Assembly (NCBI GenBank): GCA_003344405.1
Contig: NOWV01000005.1
Span: 682,001-746,000 of the forward strand
Reading direction: 5' to 3'
Source: Trichoplax sp. H2
Lineage: Eukaryota; Placozoa; Uniplacotomia; Trichoplacea
Length of the DNA: 64,000 bases
The position numbers and the translations under genes were made by a program. The notes beneath the pieces are model-generated. The model was not told where the DNA came from, ran no database searches, and was given only the letters and a program-made list of their open reading frames with translations. Each line of letters starts with the position of its first letter. The stretch's first letter is position 1. Below are positions 11,701-24,178 of this stretch, in pieces.

Positions 11701-14700
11701 TCAGTTACGTTTAGTCTATTGTTGATAATGATAATTGTATAGCTTGTATTATTGATAACGATAATTTATATCACCATTGACTGTGATTTAAGCAATTTTA
11801 TTAATCGTCAATGATGACTATTTAAATGAGATAGGGATCGATCTACATTAACTGAATTAATCATTAATCTTATTGACCTACATTTTCTTTAAATCTTCTT
11901 AATCGTATGTATTGCCTGTTTAAACGAGGTGTGATGTTATCTATATGAATATATTTGACCACTAATCTTATTAGCTTTAGCTTCAACGTAAGACAATATC
12001 CTAAATCATTTGAAAGTTTACAATAAAATCAGTATTGTAGCATATCTAGCGATTGATCAGTTGTACAGTACAGTATATGTGCAACATAAATAATATTGCT
12101 TTCCTGAGTCGGCTTTCTATCGTTGATTAATAATTCTATTACATGACAACTTAGGATAAGTAAAAGCCCTCTATTGTCTATTTAATGAATAAGCGATAAC
12201 TGCTAGTAATTGTTCAATTAGTCTCTTGTTTAATGGCTTGATTAATCTTATATTCAAGAGGATTAGAATGACTTAATTCTCAATAAATACAATAATCGAC
12301 AGGAAAATAACTAACAACAGTCAACATAATGCATAACTGCTAGTCAAGGAGCCGACTATATTTATAATCGATCGTATGAAGGGGTAATTTATCAATCATG
12401 ATGACCGCGTTTATATTTAGGGTATGGTAACAAGTTAAACAAACGAATTCGGATAATTATTACCCAATCATACACCGTTGATCACCAAAATTTGTTTTCA
12501 ATAGTATTTTAATTGAGTTGAAATCATATAATAATACCTTGCCGTCTTATTTTTATTTTCTTTAGCATCAGTCTGTAGTGTGGTGAAAACATGTTGATTA
12601 ATTTAATCTCGGTAACAATCATGTTGTGTTAGCTAACATCAATAGAGGCAATTGTCACTGTTGTTTTTGATTTAAATAAAGCAGGAGAATTCAATATTTT
12701 CTGCGTCTTGCTGAGATTGTTTACGGTTATTACTGCTAACAGAGTATTGGTCTTATAAAACGAAAATCACTGAGTATATGGTACGATCAGATGATTTGGT
12801 ATCCGAATAAAAATTAAATTGCTTACATCTGAAAGCGATTGAACATCTACTTTTTTACATTAACTTAAATCAATGTTATAACTTTAGCGATTTATAGAAT
12901 AGCTCATAAATTTTAATGAATCAATTGATCATCAAGGCTGTCTCGTCTCGTACATCATAATCGTTAGACAATGGCGTTTTCATCATTCATGATTAATTGT
13001 ACTTAGCAGACAAGGGTTGAGCTACTTTCATTCGCCTTCTCTTTGATGTAACACTTGTAATGTATTAAACGAATTTTAAAAATAAAATAATGAGAAGATA
13101 GAAGAGTAATAATATAAAAAGTAGGTGAGAAAAATAGCCAAATCACCGCAATTTTGTTAGCGTATATATTCCCTATGGTAGTTTAAGACAGATGTAGGTT
13201 GTGTATAACACTTTCACTCATGGATTATCTTAATTTAATAGTAAGCAAATGGAATAAATTAATTAGTTACCTTTAGGATAATTTATTGGAAATCCAACTA
13301 GAAAGGATCCGTTATTGCAACTGCAGTTTCAAATAATTCGATTGAATTTGTTCTTCCTTCCGGCAATATTATGACATGACTGTTCATGTATTATTATTTT
13401 GTCACTTGCCGTAGGGTACAGAAAGAAGTAATCGTTTGGAGTCCTATTGATTAAATCCCTCAGATTATCTATTATATTGTTAATCCAGTCGATGACTGCT
13501 ATTGAAGAAAATTATGTTTCCACAACAACCGACGAGAAAACGTGCCTAATGCTATTAGGATTAATATTGAATTGTTTATTGTCACTAGCGCTGTTTGAAT
13601 ATTTTTAAAATTGATTTCAGGCAGTCGTTAACTCGCGTGGTTGGAAAAGGAGCTGTCAAAACTTGATATGATTGATAGTTTGAAATTTTCTATTTCTTGT
13701 TATCAAGTCTGCTAGGATGATAATAAAAATAAGAAAAATCCTATTATTTTTTGCCTATTTGATGATTTTTAATTTTGAATAATAACACAATTAATAGTAA
13801 ACATAAATTATTAATATTAATCTTTTAAAATATTCAAAAAAGTTAACGTTTACTCGAGTTTAAACTCTTGCACGCTAATATGAATAATAATAATTCGTCT
13901 AGAGAAATTTTAATTTATTATTTACGGAAGTGATTTGTATATACTGTACTGTAAATTATTTAATTAAAGGTGTATTTTTGTATGAGTTAGTCCTAATGAA
14001 GTCTTATTGCTATCTCCAGCTTGTTTAGTGTTAATCTATTTTTTTAGCGGGATTAGTTCTACAGGCAATACTAACGTGCCTATTACATCATAGTGAAGCG
14101 ATTACAATGTCTGCTAGTATAGCATTGTATCTTATTCAATATGACTAAATAGGAAGTGATTCAACTTGCCACTTACAGATGTTAACAATTCATGTATACC
14201 GTACGATTAATAGTAGAGATGAGCTACAATACTTTCTATCATAGTTTTACATCCTGAAGAATATTATCAAAATCATGATACTATATGGCGTTGTTATATC
14301 CGAATGGTAGCATATAATTAACTCACGAATGTAGACAGAAATGATATAAGCGTATTGCGTAATATTGGAAATAATTATTATATCCCGCTGTATTTTGCCG
14401 AATATAATTAGGGTTACAATTATACGACAGTTTTACCCACTGATATGGTACGATTAAACTCGTCATTTTAAACAAAAATTATATACGCATGGAATGATCA
14501 TACAAATAAATGCGCCTACTGTTACTATGGCATTGTATCTTTCAGAACGGTATAAGAATTAGTCTTTCTAAACCTAAATGTGCTATCGGCCTGCATACAC
14601 ATATGAATATTCCGTAAATAAGTTATGCACTCGTATTACTGTAATAGCTATAAGTTACAACCTGCAGTAGCAGTGAGTTCTACCGAAAAGACCGCATGTC

Positions 14701-16566
14701 CTATAAATTTATTCTTAAAGGCAAAAATAATATGGACAAAATTTATTGGTTATTTAACATATATTACTATAAATTAACTATCTAATCCAATATATCGTAT
14801 AAGCTATAGATATGTGGAATTCATAAACCTACTATAATGTTTGTTTTAGAATGTATTCAGTCGAACATGCTACAATAATATGATAATTGTAGTTTTGACG
14901 AATATATATGATATAAACATAGGCAGTTGAATCGTAAATTATTATGTAGACATTAACGATGTGGTTCTATAAACTCCGAAAGTCTATTACATTCGGTCTG
15001 CTATTTCATTTTCTCTTTCAAATTTTAACCGGCATTTGAACGTACTGAACTATTTAGGTCGACCATGGGTTATAATATAACTTATCTCAGCTAAATGTAT
15101 TTATTTTGTTATCACTGATACAATTTAATAGTTACTAAATGTGCTATACGTGTAGGTATGTACATCAATCATTGTTAGATTTACTGAAACAAGTCAATTA
15201 ATACCTTTGTAATAAACATTATGGATATGTATAATATATGAAAGAATGATGAATCTAAATTTAAATAACATACTATGGAAATGGACCGGTGACACGGTAC
15301 ATGAGTCATCTTTTCACTGACGATAGTACTAATTCGATTATGAGAAATATAAAGTATTTATAGCGCTTGCCTAGATTATCATTCTCTAGGGCTATTTTAA
15401 TCAAAAAAATTATCGATTGCAGTTCTGGTATATACTGTAGTTATGGGCCTGGCGCATGATAGATACTTTACCTATCGATTCTCATGTACAACTTAATCGC
15501 CAGCTATTGTAGTGTTTGTGTTGCATTAAACTTGACGTGTTCGGAAGATATATTGCGATTTGTTGTCTATTTGCGGCACTCAGGAAGTTATCAATTCTTG
15601 ATTACAATTTACAGATCTATTCGTGCTTTATAATATTCATAATTAGGTATCGTTAGTTTATTGTGATACCCTTGTTCTTATATAATGATAGATACATTAC
15701 AAAAACTATCAGCAGTCAGCACTACTGATTTATTGTGGTATTTATTTTGATAGTAAGTCTTAGAATTTGGTTATTCATGATTCCATGAAACATGCACACA
15801 ATTGTCTTGGTTGTGATTGAACGCTCTGCAAATGTAATCGTCTTAACTATGTTTTCATAAGGGAGACACGTACGTTTGCAGTTGCAATTAAAGCTGAATC
15901 AAGAAAATTTGGATGTTATTAAAATATCAAGAAAAATTACTATTGTGTATAGTAAAATCCGCCAATCTTGAGGTTCAGATGACGACAGTCTTAAAAGTGA
16001 GTCTTACTATTTGCGCGAGTGTTAGTGTTATATTAGGCGAATAATTAGTTCGTGGAGGGGGTTCGCCTGTAATAGGCACTCGTATTTCGTATAACTACCG
16101 CAAAATGAAGACACAATATTCATTCTACTATGTAGATCTACAAAAATAACATTCGATCCATGTTACGAAAGTAACCGAGCAATTCCGTATGCATATAATA
16201 AATAGATACGAGCAATTTAATGATAAAACATATCCAATTAAGAAGTAAATTTTATTTTTACAGCAATCAGTAGCCTGAGTGATTATAGATATGTATGAGC
16301 AAATTTGATAATTGAGTTTATACACAATTTTGAACTCAGATAAGAACCAATACATTTCTCTAAAAAATCTTACATTAATATTCAATATAAATTTAGGTTA
16401 ATATAGCATTGGCAGGATGATTTAATCAATCCATTATTAATATTTGTTCATTAGATGTAGACTTTGCTGCTTAACTTATAAAAATTAAAAAATTTAGTTA
16501 CAGATGTGGTGTTATCTTCAAACAGTTTTTAAAGAAAAGTTAGAATATGAATAAGTTTAAGAGAAA
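5731..16566. other. 10.8 kb region without recognisable genes
   Basis: Between the cadherin start and the PIGT stop I find no exon, RNA gene or transposon I can name. Open frames here are short (the longest are about 60 and 85 codons) and match nothing I recognise. The sequence is AT-rich. GTAC palindromes are sparse in the left two thirds, with a few short ones near 6129, 6880 and 12061. From about 13.9 kb rightwards the texture changes to more TATA/TACGTA-like runs. A ~34-bp segment at 6277-6310 recurs at 6371-6404. The region may hold 5' untranslated exons or regulatory DNA of the cadherin gene, but nothing in the sequence proves it. Confidence 0.5.
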
Positions 16567-19500
16567 TTATTTCTTTTTAAATGGTAATACCAAAGAAATC
16601 AATCTATTAAAAATACTTTGCTTTTTGATATCTTCGATATTTTTGAGTTGGTATTGTCGCGTGGTTAAATTGTGTATAGAACCGAACGCAATAGCAACTA
16701 CAGTACTAGTTAAGCATATAACTATAAACGGCATGCTAAAATCAGGTGTAGGTAAGGTTACAAGTAAAGCTTCTGTATATAATCGAGTGATAACTTCTTT
16801 ATCATGGTTACGGTTACTTGCCATCAGTGGAGGCACCGTTGTATTGGCATCATTTAGCAGAACTGTAGTTATTATTGCTGAACTATAATTACAAGAAATA
16901 TATTTCAATCAGTAAACTAATAATAACGAGTTGAAGAATAAACCAGATTAATGCTAACTTTCAATTACATATACGTACAGACATTATATATGTATAATAA
17001 ACATTTAGACAACATTGTACACGGATTTCTTAGCGTACCTTATATAAAAACCATGGTGAGCATCTGGTGGGTGTTCCGTCCATTTTAGAAATGCTCGTTG
17101 GAAGTCTATCTTTATGGTTGTGGAAGATTTCGCTGGAAGCCTCAACGCTAATTCCAGTAAGTACGGTCGCGATCGATCTTTTCCGGGAATGAATCGTCGA
17201 TTTAATAACACTAACATTATGGATAAAATTATGGTCAATAGTGATTAAAACATGTATACGTATAATAATTCAGGAAACTATAGTTAATAACAAAAAGATT
17301 ACCATTCTGAGCGCTCTTCTTGCTACAAAGAACTTCAAATGTATGTAAATATAATCGAAAGAACCACGGGACAACTTCCATGTACAGAATATTTATATCG
17401 CGTTCATCATGGTTATATATCCTTGTCCTGATTCCACCGTTCTCGTCACCAAGACCTATAAGAAATTATTTAAATTAATTGATACTTACTAGCACGAAAT
17501 CAACGGATTATTTTTACTACGTGTATATTACTATAATACTATTATAACGTAATACACACAGTTGTTAAATGTGCTCCTCACATGGTACTATCAGTGATGA
17601 TAGATTACTAGATATGAACTATCGTACCTGTGGCATATCTATGGGTATCTAATGGAGGGTTCAGTCCGCGTCCTAACAATACATTATAGAAATAAAACTA
17701 AATTGTATGTCTTCAAAATGTATAAGGATCAATGCCTTAATTATAAGGCTACAGAGTTAAGTTAATACCGTATTTTTCTAGTTTAAGCCATTCCATAGCT
17801 AAATTAAAACCATGAGAGGCATACGGCTTATCGAAATCTGAATTAAAGTAGTTTGTAAGTTAAATCAGTTCACTGAGATTACACGTCTATCAGGAATAAG
17901 AGTTAAATAAGTGGGATATTAACTTCAAAAAAGAGTAAATTTTTACGGACCTATACGATTTAAGTCATAAACAGCATAAAAATCAGGATTCGTAGGCTTC
18001 ACAGGAGCCAAAGAATGTGGCAATGGCTTAAGTACAAAACCTCCATATGTCTATGCAATAGGAAGAGTACATTATAATATATGAAAATTGAAATATGTAC
18101 GTTGTAGTAATGGGTACTTCGTGTGATATCTATAATCTGTTCAGTAAGCTTTATTTTTTGAAATTAAAAGCAGTTACTTTTGATCAGTTGTAATACAATA
18201 AAATGAGGAATTACCTTATTGTTAGATATATCAACAAAGATTTTGCTTGTGGTTGCTAGAGGACATACAGAAGGAATAGCCTTAGAGAAAAGGTTTTCTA
18301 GATTCCAGTCTGAAAGAAGAAAAGTTTCCGTCTATTAACTTAAGGTGTAGTAACATAAAAGTATTCGTAACGATCACATCATTTTAAACGTTGTAGATTG
18401 AATGTGATCTGTGAGAAACTTCAAAATATGAAGCTGTACCTCTTGATCCGGAATGAATGATTGGATTAAAAACTAGAGACAGAGTTTGCTTTAATTCTAC
18501 GCCAGAAGATTTACAATCTTTAGTCTATAAGTTAAGGGGATAATTTTAAGCAACACATTTCAGAATTAGCATAATCCATTATGCAAAGTACATCTTTCCA
18601 CATAAATGTGTGATCTTTCCAATTTACCTTGCAAAAAGGCCGAACATGAACGCCCATCGAATGATAGTTAACATTATATAGAGCTAAAGAATGGAATAAG
18701 ACTGATAATCCTGCCTATAATTTTAATGAGTTTATAAGTCATTTCTAAGTGTAAGATCAAAATGAAGGCTTTCAATTCTAGTGGTAGCAGCTATTACAAA
18801 ACTTGAAGCTTATTAAATTTTAAACTATAATCAGGACAAAGCTCTGTGATCGCACATAAAGATGATCATACCATAATTGTCATTTACCTTTGCATCACAT
18901 GGTAATAGTTTCTTCCAAGGTGTAAGATTTTCCGTACATATTGTTTCACGCGTTAATACAGCGTATCTCAATCTGGAAGAGTTCAAGTTCTTTTCTATTT
19001 TTTTCGTAAGCAAAGCGTGTATATTTTTATTGAATAACAAAATCATAGTAATGCCACATTTAATATCTGTTGAGCAAATATTCAGTACTCATGACAAGAC
19101 TGAATGATACTGGTGCAATTTCCTGTCAGTACTATAATGTAATACGTATAGTAAATACAGGTAAATTTGACATCAAAACAACACAATATAATTCAGTGGC
19201 AATGATTTAACCTACCACTGCTTGCTCCTTCAGGTCGAAAACTCCATGCTGGACTGACCGTAGTAGTAGAGTCAATAAAGTTCAGTGAAGCACAGAATAG
19301 ACCAGATAAAGCATTTGTTAATCCAGACCAAGCTGAGTCAATACTAAAATTTTAATAGATTATAAGGTAACGATGAAATATTTAATATAGTAGAGCGTCA
19401 TATTCCAAAAAATTGCATTCCTAAAGATTACAAACTATACTATAGCACGCTGTGGTTACGCTGTTATCTCTTAGTTACTTTTTGATTGATGTATAAATAT

Positions 19501-20825
19501 ATATAAATGTTACGTGACATAAAAAAAACACATTTTGAGTAACATAATTATTGCAACAATCAATTTTATTGGTTCTATAATATAGTAGCAGCATGAAGGA
19601 AATAAATTATTGCGTAGGATTCATTAAACACGATATTTCTAATCGAGATTGTTATGAAAATGCATTGTTCTTATACTATATCGAGATATAAGAGTACTAT
19701 TACTACGCAATACGCGTAAAAGAAATTATAAAATATACCGTTACCTTTGCGACATATTGGCCGCGAACCAAACACTCAGCTCTGCTCCAGGAGGTGAAGA
19801 CAGTATTGGATAGCCCCACCAGTTGTGCCTCCACAATCCTTGGGTTAGTGAAAAATGTAGTTCCTCTACGTCATAGCGACTCAAAATTTGTCCGAGAGGC
19901 TTGGGAAATAAGTTAAAATGTTTAACTATAAAGGAAAGAGAAGAAATGATATATTGGAGTTTTATTACACATATGGTTTCGATTTGATAGTAAGTATCAA
20001 TTTTACGTTAGCTAAGTTGATGCTAGAAAGACCAGAAAAAAAAGCAATTATTACTATTTATTGTTGTTTGCAGAGGCTGCAGTACTGTAGTTACTTTCTA
20101 AATGTAATGTTGACTGCGGATTTACATCATTGCATTTGAAGCTAAGAATTTTAAGCGAGTGTATGATGGATGCATTACGCTACAAATGATGCATATTCAG
20201 GCAGGGAAAGGTCTGAATTGTAATTTTTAAGGTACAACATTTATTTATCTTCTTTCTTTCTTTAAATAATTACTGTATGTGTTTTAAAATTGAAGAGTAG
20301 GACAGAAGTGAATGATGATTCTATATCTTCTTCTTAACCTTTGGTACCTCTGAATCTATGTGCAAAGTCAAGTTCTTAGAGACTATTTAGGATTGCTAGT
20401 AAATTATTGTTTACTATGCGTAGAGAACTATAAAGGAAGAATCAACATTATAAATCGTACGCTATCATGATGAACAGTCATGTCTTCTTCACGTATTATA
20501 GTATACATCATATGAAGGAGATTAAGACACTTACTGTACAGCATGCAGACTACAGAGCATCAAAACTGAGGTTAACTTGACACAATGATTTCATTACAGT
20601 CGGTTTTGTAGTGTACTACTTACAAGCATCTTTATTAGCAATATCGACATGCCAATACGTAGTAAATTGAAAATGGGCATAAAGGTGACCAGTTGCCAAT
20701 GGTTTCAAGACCAATTCTTCATGATAGTGATCATTTGAGGTTATACTATCAACCAGCATAAACTGGCTTGTAAACTGTAGTATAACTAATATGATATACA
20801 AGGATAAGAAGTGCTTTCTTTGCAT
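16567..20825 (-). CDS. PIGT: GPI transamidase component PIG-T
   Basis: Subunit of the ER-membrane GPI transamidase, which swaps a C-terminal signal for a GPI anchor. Thirteen exons on the minus strand (5'->3'): 20825-20624, 19925-19745, 19343-19216, 18994-18888, 18714-18628, 18524-18440, 18309-18215, 18050-17951, 17837-17769, 17672-17628, 17455-17303, 17210-17039, 16882-16567. All have GT/AG borders and matching phases and give 579 residues (human 578). An N-terminal signal peptide is followed by [11 protein letters not shown]. Residue Cys190, in the [14 protein letters not shown] block, aligns with human Cys182, which forms the disulfide to PIGK. Near the C-terminus LPTPDFSMP precedes one membrane segment and a basic tail ending FKKK. 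Only the first 25 coding bases recur right of the gap (21538-21562). The gene is head-to-head with histone H4. An unrelated 113-codon frame on the opposite strand of the last exon is a shadow. Confidence 0.96.
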
Positions 20826-21517
20826 CCTATTATTTGTTGAGGGCTTACAATTGCTTCAGTTTCAACGCCAATATCAATTTTGGCAGTCCAATATTGCCAT
20901 TGCTTTCACCTCTGTAGTTGCAGTGCTTCTTCTGTAACTGTCTAGTGTCGAGCCTTTCATCCATACAGGTAGGGTAAAGAAACCTCCATCTTTCCTACAG
21001 TACAGTACTACAGTACTGTACAGTAGGTGACTGGGTCTCGCAGTTGATAGTTGAAACTGTAGCCCTGACAGTACAGTACTGTACAGTACTGTACTGCACA
21101 CTGTACGGCTGTATTCATACTGTACACTGTACACTGCACTCTACAGTGACGCACAGTACAGTGTACAGTGTACAGGCAGTAAGTATATACTGTAGCGCTG
21201 TACTGTACACTGTACAGTACAGTACTGCACACTGTACTGTATGACTGTATTAGTACTGTACACTGTACAGAACTGTGCGCGTGCAGTACCGTACCGTGTA
21301 CTGTACAGTGTACAGTACAATCACAAAAGCTATACTGTACACTGTACTGTACTGTACAGTGTACAGTACTTCATCACAAAACACCAGTCGGAGTCGGAGT
21401 TCGGAGTGACACTTGACTCGGATGCAATATTCAGTATATTGTACTACAGTAAAGTAGCAAGCACTAACACTAGCACTTTAGTAACCAACTTGATTACAAG
21501 GGCAACGCACCTGTCAA
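20801..21517. repeat. Left copy of ~0.72 kb block flanking assembly gap 1
   Basis: This block begins inside PIGT exon 1 and ends exactly at the N run. It matches 21538-22250 nearly base for base except in the GTAC arrays, which differ in length. It holds the 5' end of PIGT, its upstream region and two GTAC-palindrome arrays (about 20995-21080 and 21090-21372). Because one copy ends and the other starts at the gap, I read it as two overlapping contigs or haplotypes rather than a genuine duplication. Frames through it translate to TVQYCTVLY-type repeats and are not genes. Confidence 0.85.
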
Positions 21518-21537
21518 NNNNNNNNNNNNNNNNNNNN
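21518..21537. other. Assembly gap (20 Ns)
   Basis: A run of 20 N bases joins two contigs. The flanks overlap in content (see the copies on either side), so the true gap may be zero or negative. Confidence 0.99.
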
Positions 21538-22250
21538 AGGATAAGAAGTGCTTTCTTTGCATCCTATTATTCGTTGAGGGCTTATAATTGCTTCAGTTTC
21601 AACACCAATATCAATTTTGGCAGTCCAACATTGCCATTGCTTTCACCTCTGTAGCTGCAGTGCTTCTTCTGTAACTGTCTAGTGTCGAGCCTTTCATCCA
21701 TACAGGTAAGGTAAAGAAACCTCCATCTCTCCTACAGTACAGTACAGTACAGTACAGTACAGTACAGTACTGTACTGTACAGTACTGTACTGTAGGTGAC
21801 TGAGTCTGGCAGTTGATAGTTGAAACTGTAGCCCTGACAGTACAGTACAGTACTGCACACTGTATGACTGTACTGTATTAGTACTGTACACGGTACGGTA
21901 CTGCACGCGCACAGTACAGTACAGTACGTACAGTGTACAATCACAAAAGCTATACTGTACACTGTACAGTGTACAGTACAGTACAGTACAGTACTGTAAT
22001 AACTGTACTGTACAGTATGACTGTATTAGTACTGTACAGTGTACAATCACGAACAGTACAGTACATACTGTAGCTCTGTACTGTACACTGTACGTACAGT
22101 ACTTCATCACAAAACACCAGTCGGAGTCGGAGTTCGGAGTGACACTTGACTCGGATGCAATATTCAGTATATTGTACTGCAGTAAAGTAGCAAGCACTAA
22201 CACCAGCACTTTGGTGACCAACTTGATTACAAGGGCAACGCACCTGTCAA
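21538..22250. repeat. Right copy of the gap-1 block
   Basis: Begins immediately after the N run with the first 25 coding bases of PIGT (ATG complement at 21560-21562) and repeats 20801-21517. The first GTAC array here is longer (about 21733-21795) than in the left copy. After 22250 the sequence continues uniquely into the histone H4 promoter. If the two copies are one locus, the PIGT and H4 start codons are only about 1.1 kb apart. Confidence 0.85.
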
Positions 22251-22261
22251 CACCCCAGTGC

Positions 22262-22400
22262 ACAACAGTACAGTACTGTACACTCAGTGTACGCCAGTAG
22301 ATAGATCTTCATGCTTTGGTCTGGTCTTCATGCTTTGGTCTGGTCTAAGCATACTGTACAGTACAATACCATATCGTACAGTGCACAGTGGATAGTACTC
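22262..22400. repeat. Short GTAC-palindrome patch
   Basis: Interleaved TGTACAGT/AGTACTGT words upstream of histone H4, with a small tandem repeat of CTTCATGCTTTGGTCTGGT units near 22308-22345. Confidence 0.6.
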
Positions 22401-22501
22401 CGGAGCTACAGTACAATGCCTTCTAGCAGCCGCATTGCCAACACTAGCTTGCAAAAGCATAGAAGATCATAGTCTTGGCAACCTGCGCTACTTTTTTTTA
22501 G

Positions 22502-22587
22502 CCAATCAGTGTCCGCCTGCCTCCGATCAGGTCCTCAAAATTGCCTTCATTAATAATTCATGAAGAACTAAGGAAAGAGTATAAATA
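22502..22587 (+). promoter_or_regulatory. Histone H4 core promoter (CCAAT and TATA boxes)
   Basis: A CCAAT box lies at 22502-22506 (GCCAATCAG context). A GGTCCTC word near 22530 resembles the H4-specific upstream element. TATAAATA at 22580-22587 is 80 bases before the start codon. This arrangement is typical of animal replication-dependent histone genes. Confidence 0.75.
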
Positions 22588-22608
22588 GGTAGTTTGCGCG
22601 CAGTTTGA

Positions 22609-22971
<363 letters not shown>

Positions 22972-23057
22972 ATTTCTTCAACCGTCAATGCATTTTAATA
23001 TAAACTCAAAAACCACAACCCAAAATTTTAATCTAAAAATTGAGTAATCAATTCAAC

Positions 23058-23093
23058 GGCTTTTTTTAAAGCCACAATCATTTCAAAAAAGAA
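23058..23093 (+). terminator. Histone mRNA 3' stem-loop and downstream element
   Basis: GGCTTT, a TTTT loop and AAAGCC (23058-23073) form the 6-bp stem and 4-base loop that stem-loop binding protein recognises in non-polyadenylated histone mRNA. It starts 87 bases after the H4 stop. The purine-rich CAAAAAAGAA at 23084-23093 fits the histone downstream element that pairs with U7 snRNA. Confidence 0.9.
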
Positions 23094-24178
23094 TTGACTG
23101 AAATCAATCAACCTTGATTCTGTTTTAATTCATTGACTTTGCTGCGGTCATGATTAGTCTACAATAAATGTTATATAGCTTTTTGAGTACTGTACAGTAT
23201 TTTACTGTACTTCTACGATGGAAGTCTGCAACTCTTAAAGGTGTATGCAACAATGCTAAAATCAAAATCTTGATAGTCTCCGTTACTAGAGTGTACAGTA
23301 TAATGTACATCAAGATGGCTGAATGTTTTTATGCATATTGTGAAAGTTGGAAGACTTTGTTACAACTTCAAGCTGTAAAGAAATAATAACTAAAGTGAAG
23401 TTTTATGCAGCGATGTACTTTTTTACTACTACATTGAATATTTAGAGTCCTGTACAGTACTGTACTGTATAAATAAATATGGCATATATCGTTATAGATC
23501 AATTAAAAAATATATATTTATTACAAACTTTTGCACGCGATTCGGCAATGTTTATCCAGAACTCGATAGTTACTATATTCGTATGTAAAAAGGCTGTAAA
23601 AATTTTAAACCAATGAAATAAAGACCTGACGATGTACTGTACGTATAATAATGTTGTAAACAGCGAACAAAAATCATTAGCTACTTATAATCTACAAACT
23701 TAGCAAAGGCTGTAACATTATGATTGAAGTAATTACGGCTTGATCACTCCCACGATACTTGCATTCAATGAATGAATGTAATTGCGACATCGCATAAACT
23801 TACATAATCTTTCTAGTATTCATAACTACTGTACGTAAAACGCTGATCTCATAAAAACGGGTTTCTAACGCCATAAATACATTGCATACCAATAAATTTA
23901 TACAAATCAGCAGTTGCTTGTTACAGTATTTGTTACGATAGGTTATAAGTATAAATATATTAGCATAGCACGATCTTTGGCAAGCTTGCATACGTACATT
24001 TTATACGTATTCATGTTTATAATTAATTAATTAGCAGGTTCGTAAATTCGCTTATAAAGAGAAGCCAATTCAGAATCCGCAGGCTATATATCTATTCTGT
24101 AGTCAAGTTTGTTTGTAGGTAAGGCTAGTGATAAAGTCCAGTACTGAGTACTGTGCTACGACCGCGACCAACGTTGGG
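23094..24178. other. Intergenic, H4 to PEDS1
   Basis: About 1.1 kb, AT-rich, with scattered short GTAC palindromes (near 23190, 23455 and 23635). I see no gene. Confidence 0.5.

Noticed and set aside
16128-16385. 85-codon minus-strand frame downstream of PIGT
   Set aside because: Cysteine- and isoleucine-rich AT-biased translation without a recognisable motif or splice context.
16547-16888. 113-codon plus-strand frame opposite PIGT
   Set aside because: It lies exactly antisense to the last PIGT exon, which matches the human C-terminus; the opposite frame is a shadow.
20874-22263. Several overlapping frames of 66-189 codons on both strands
   Set aside because: They read through the GTAC arrays and give repeated TVQYCTVLYCT-type peptides in several frames, which is what a palindromic repeat yields; none has a domain.
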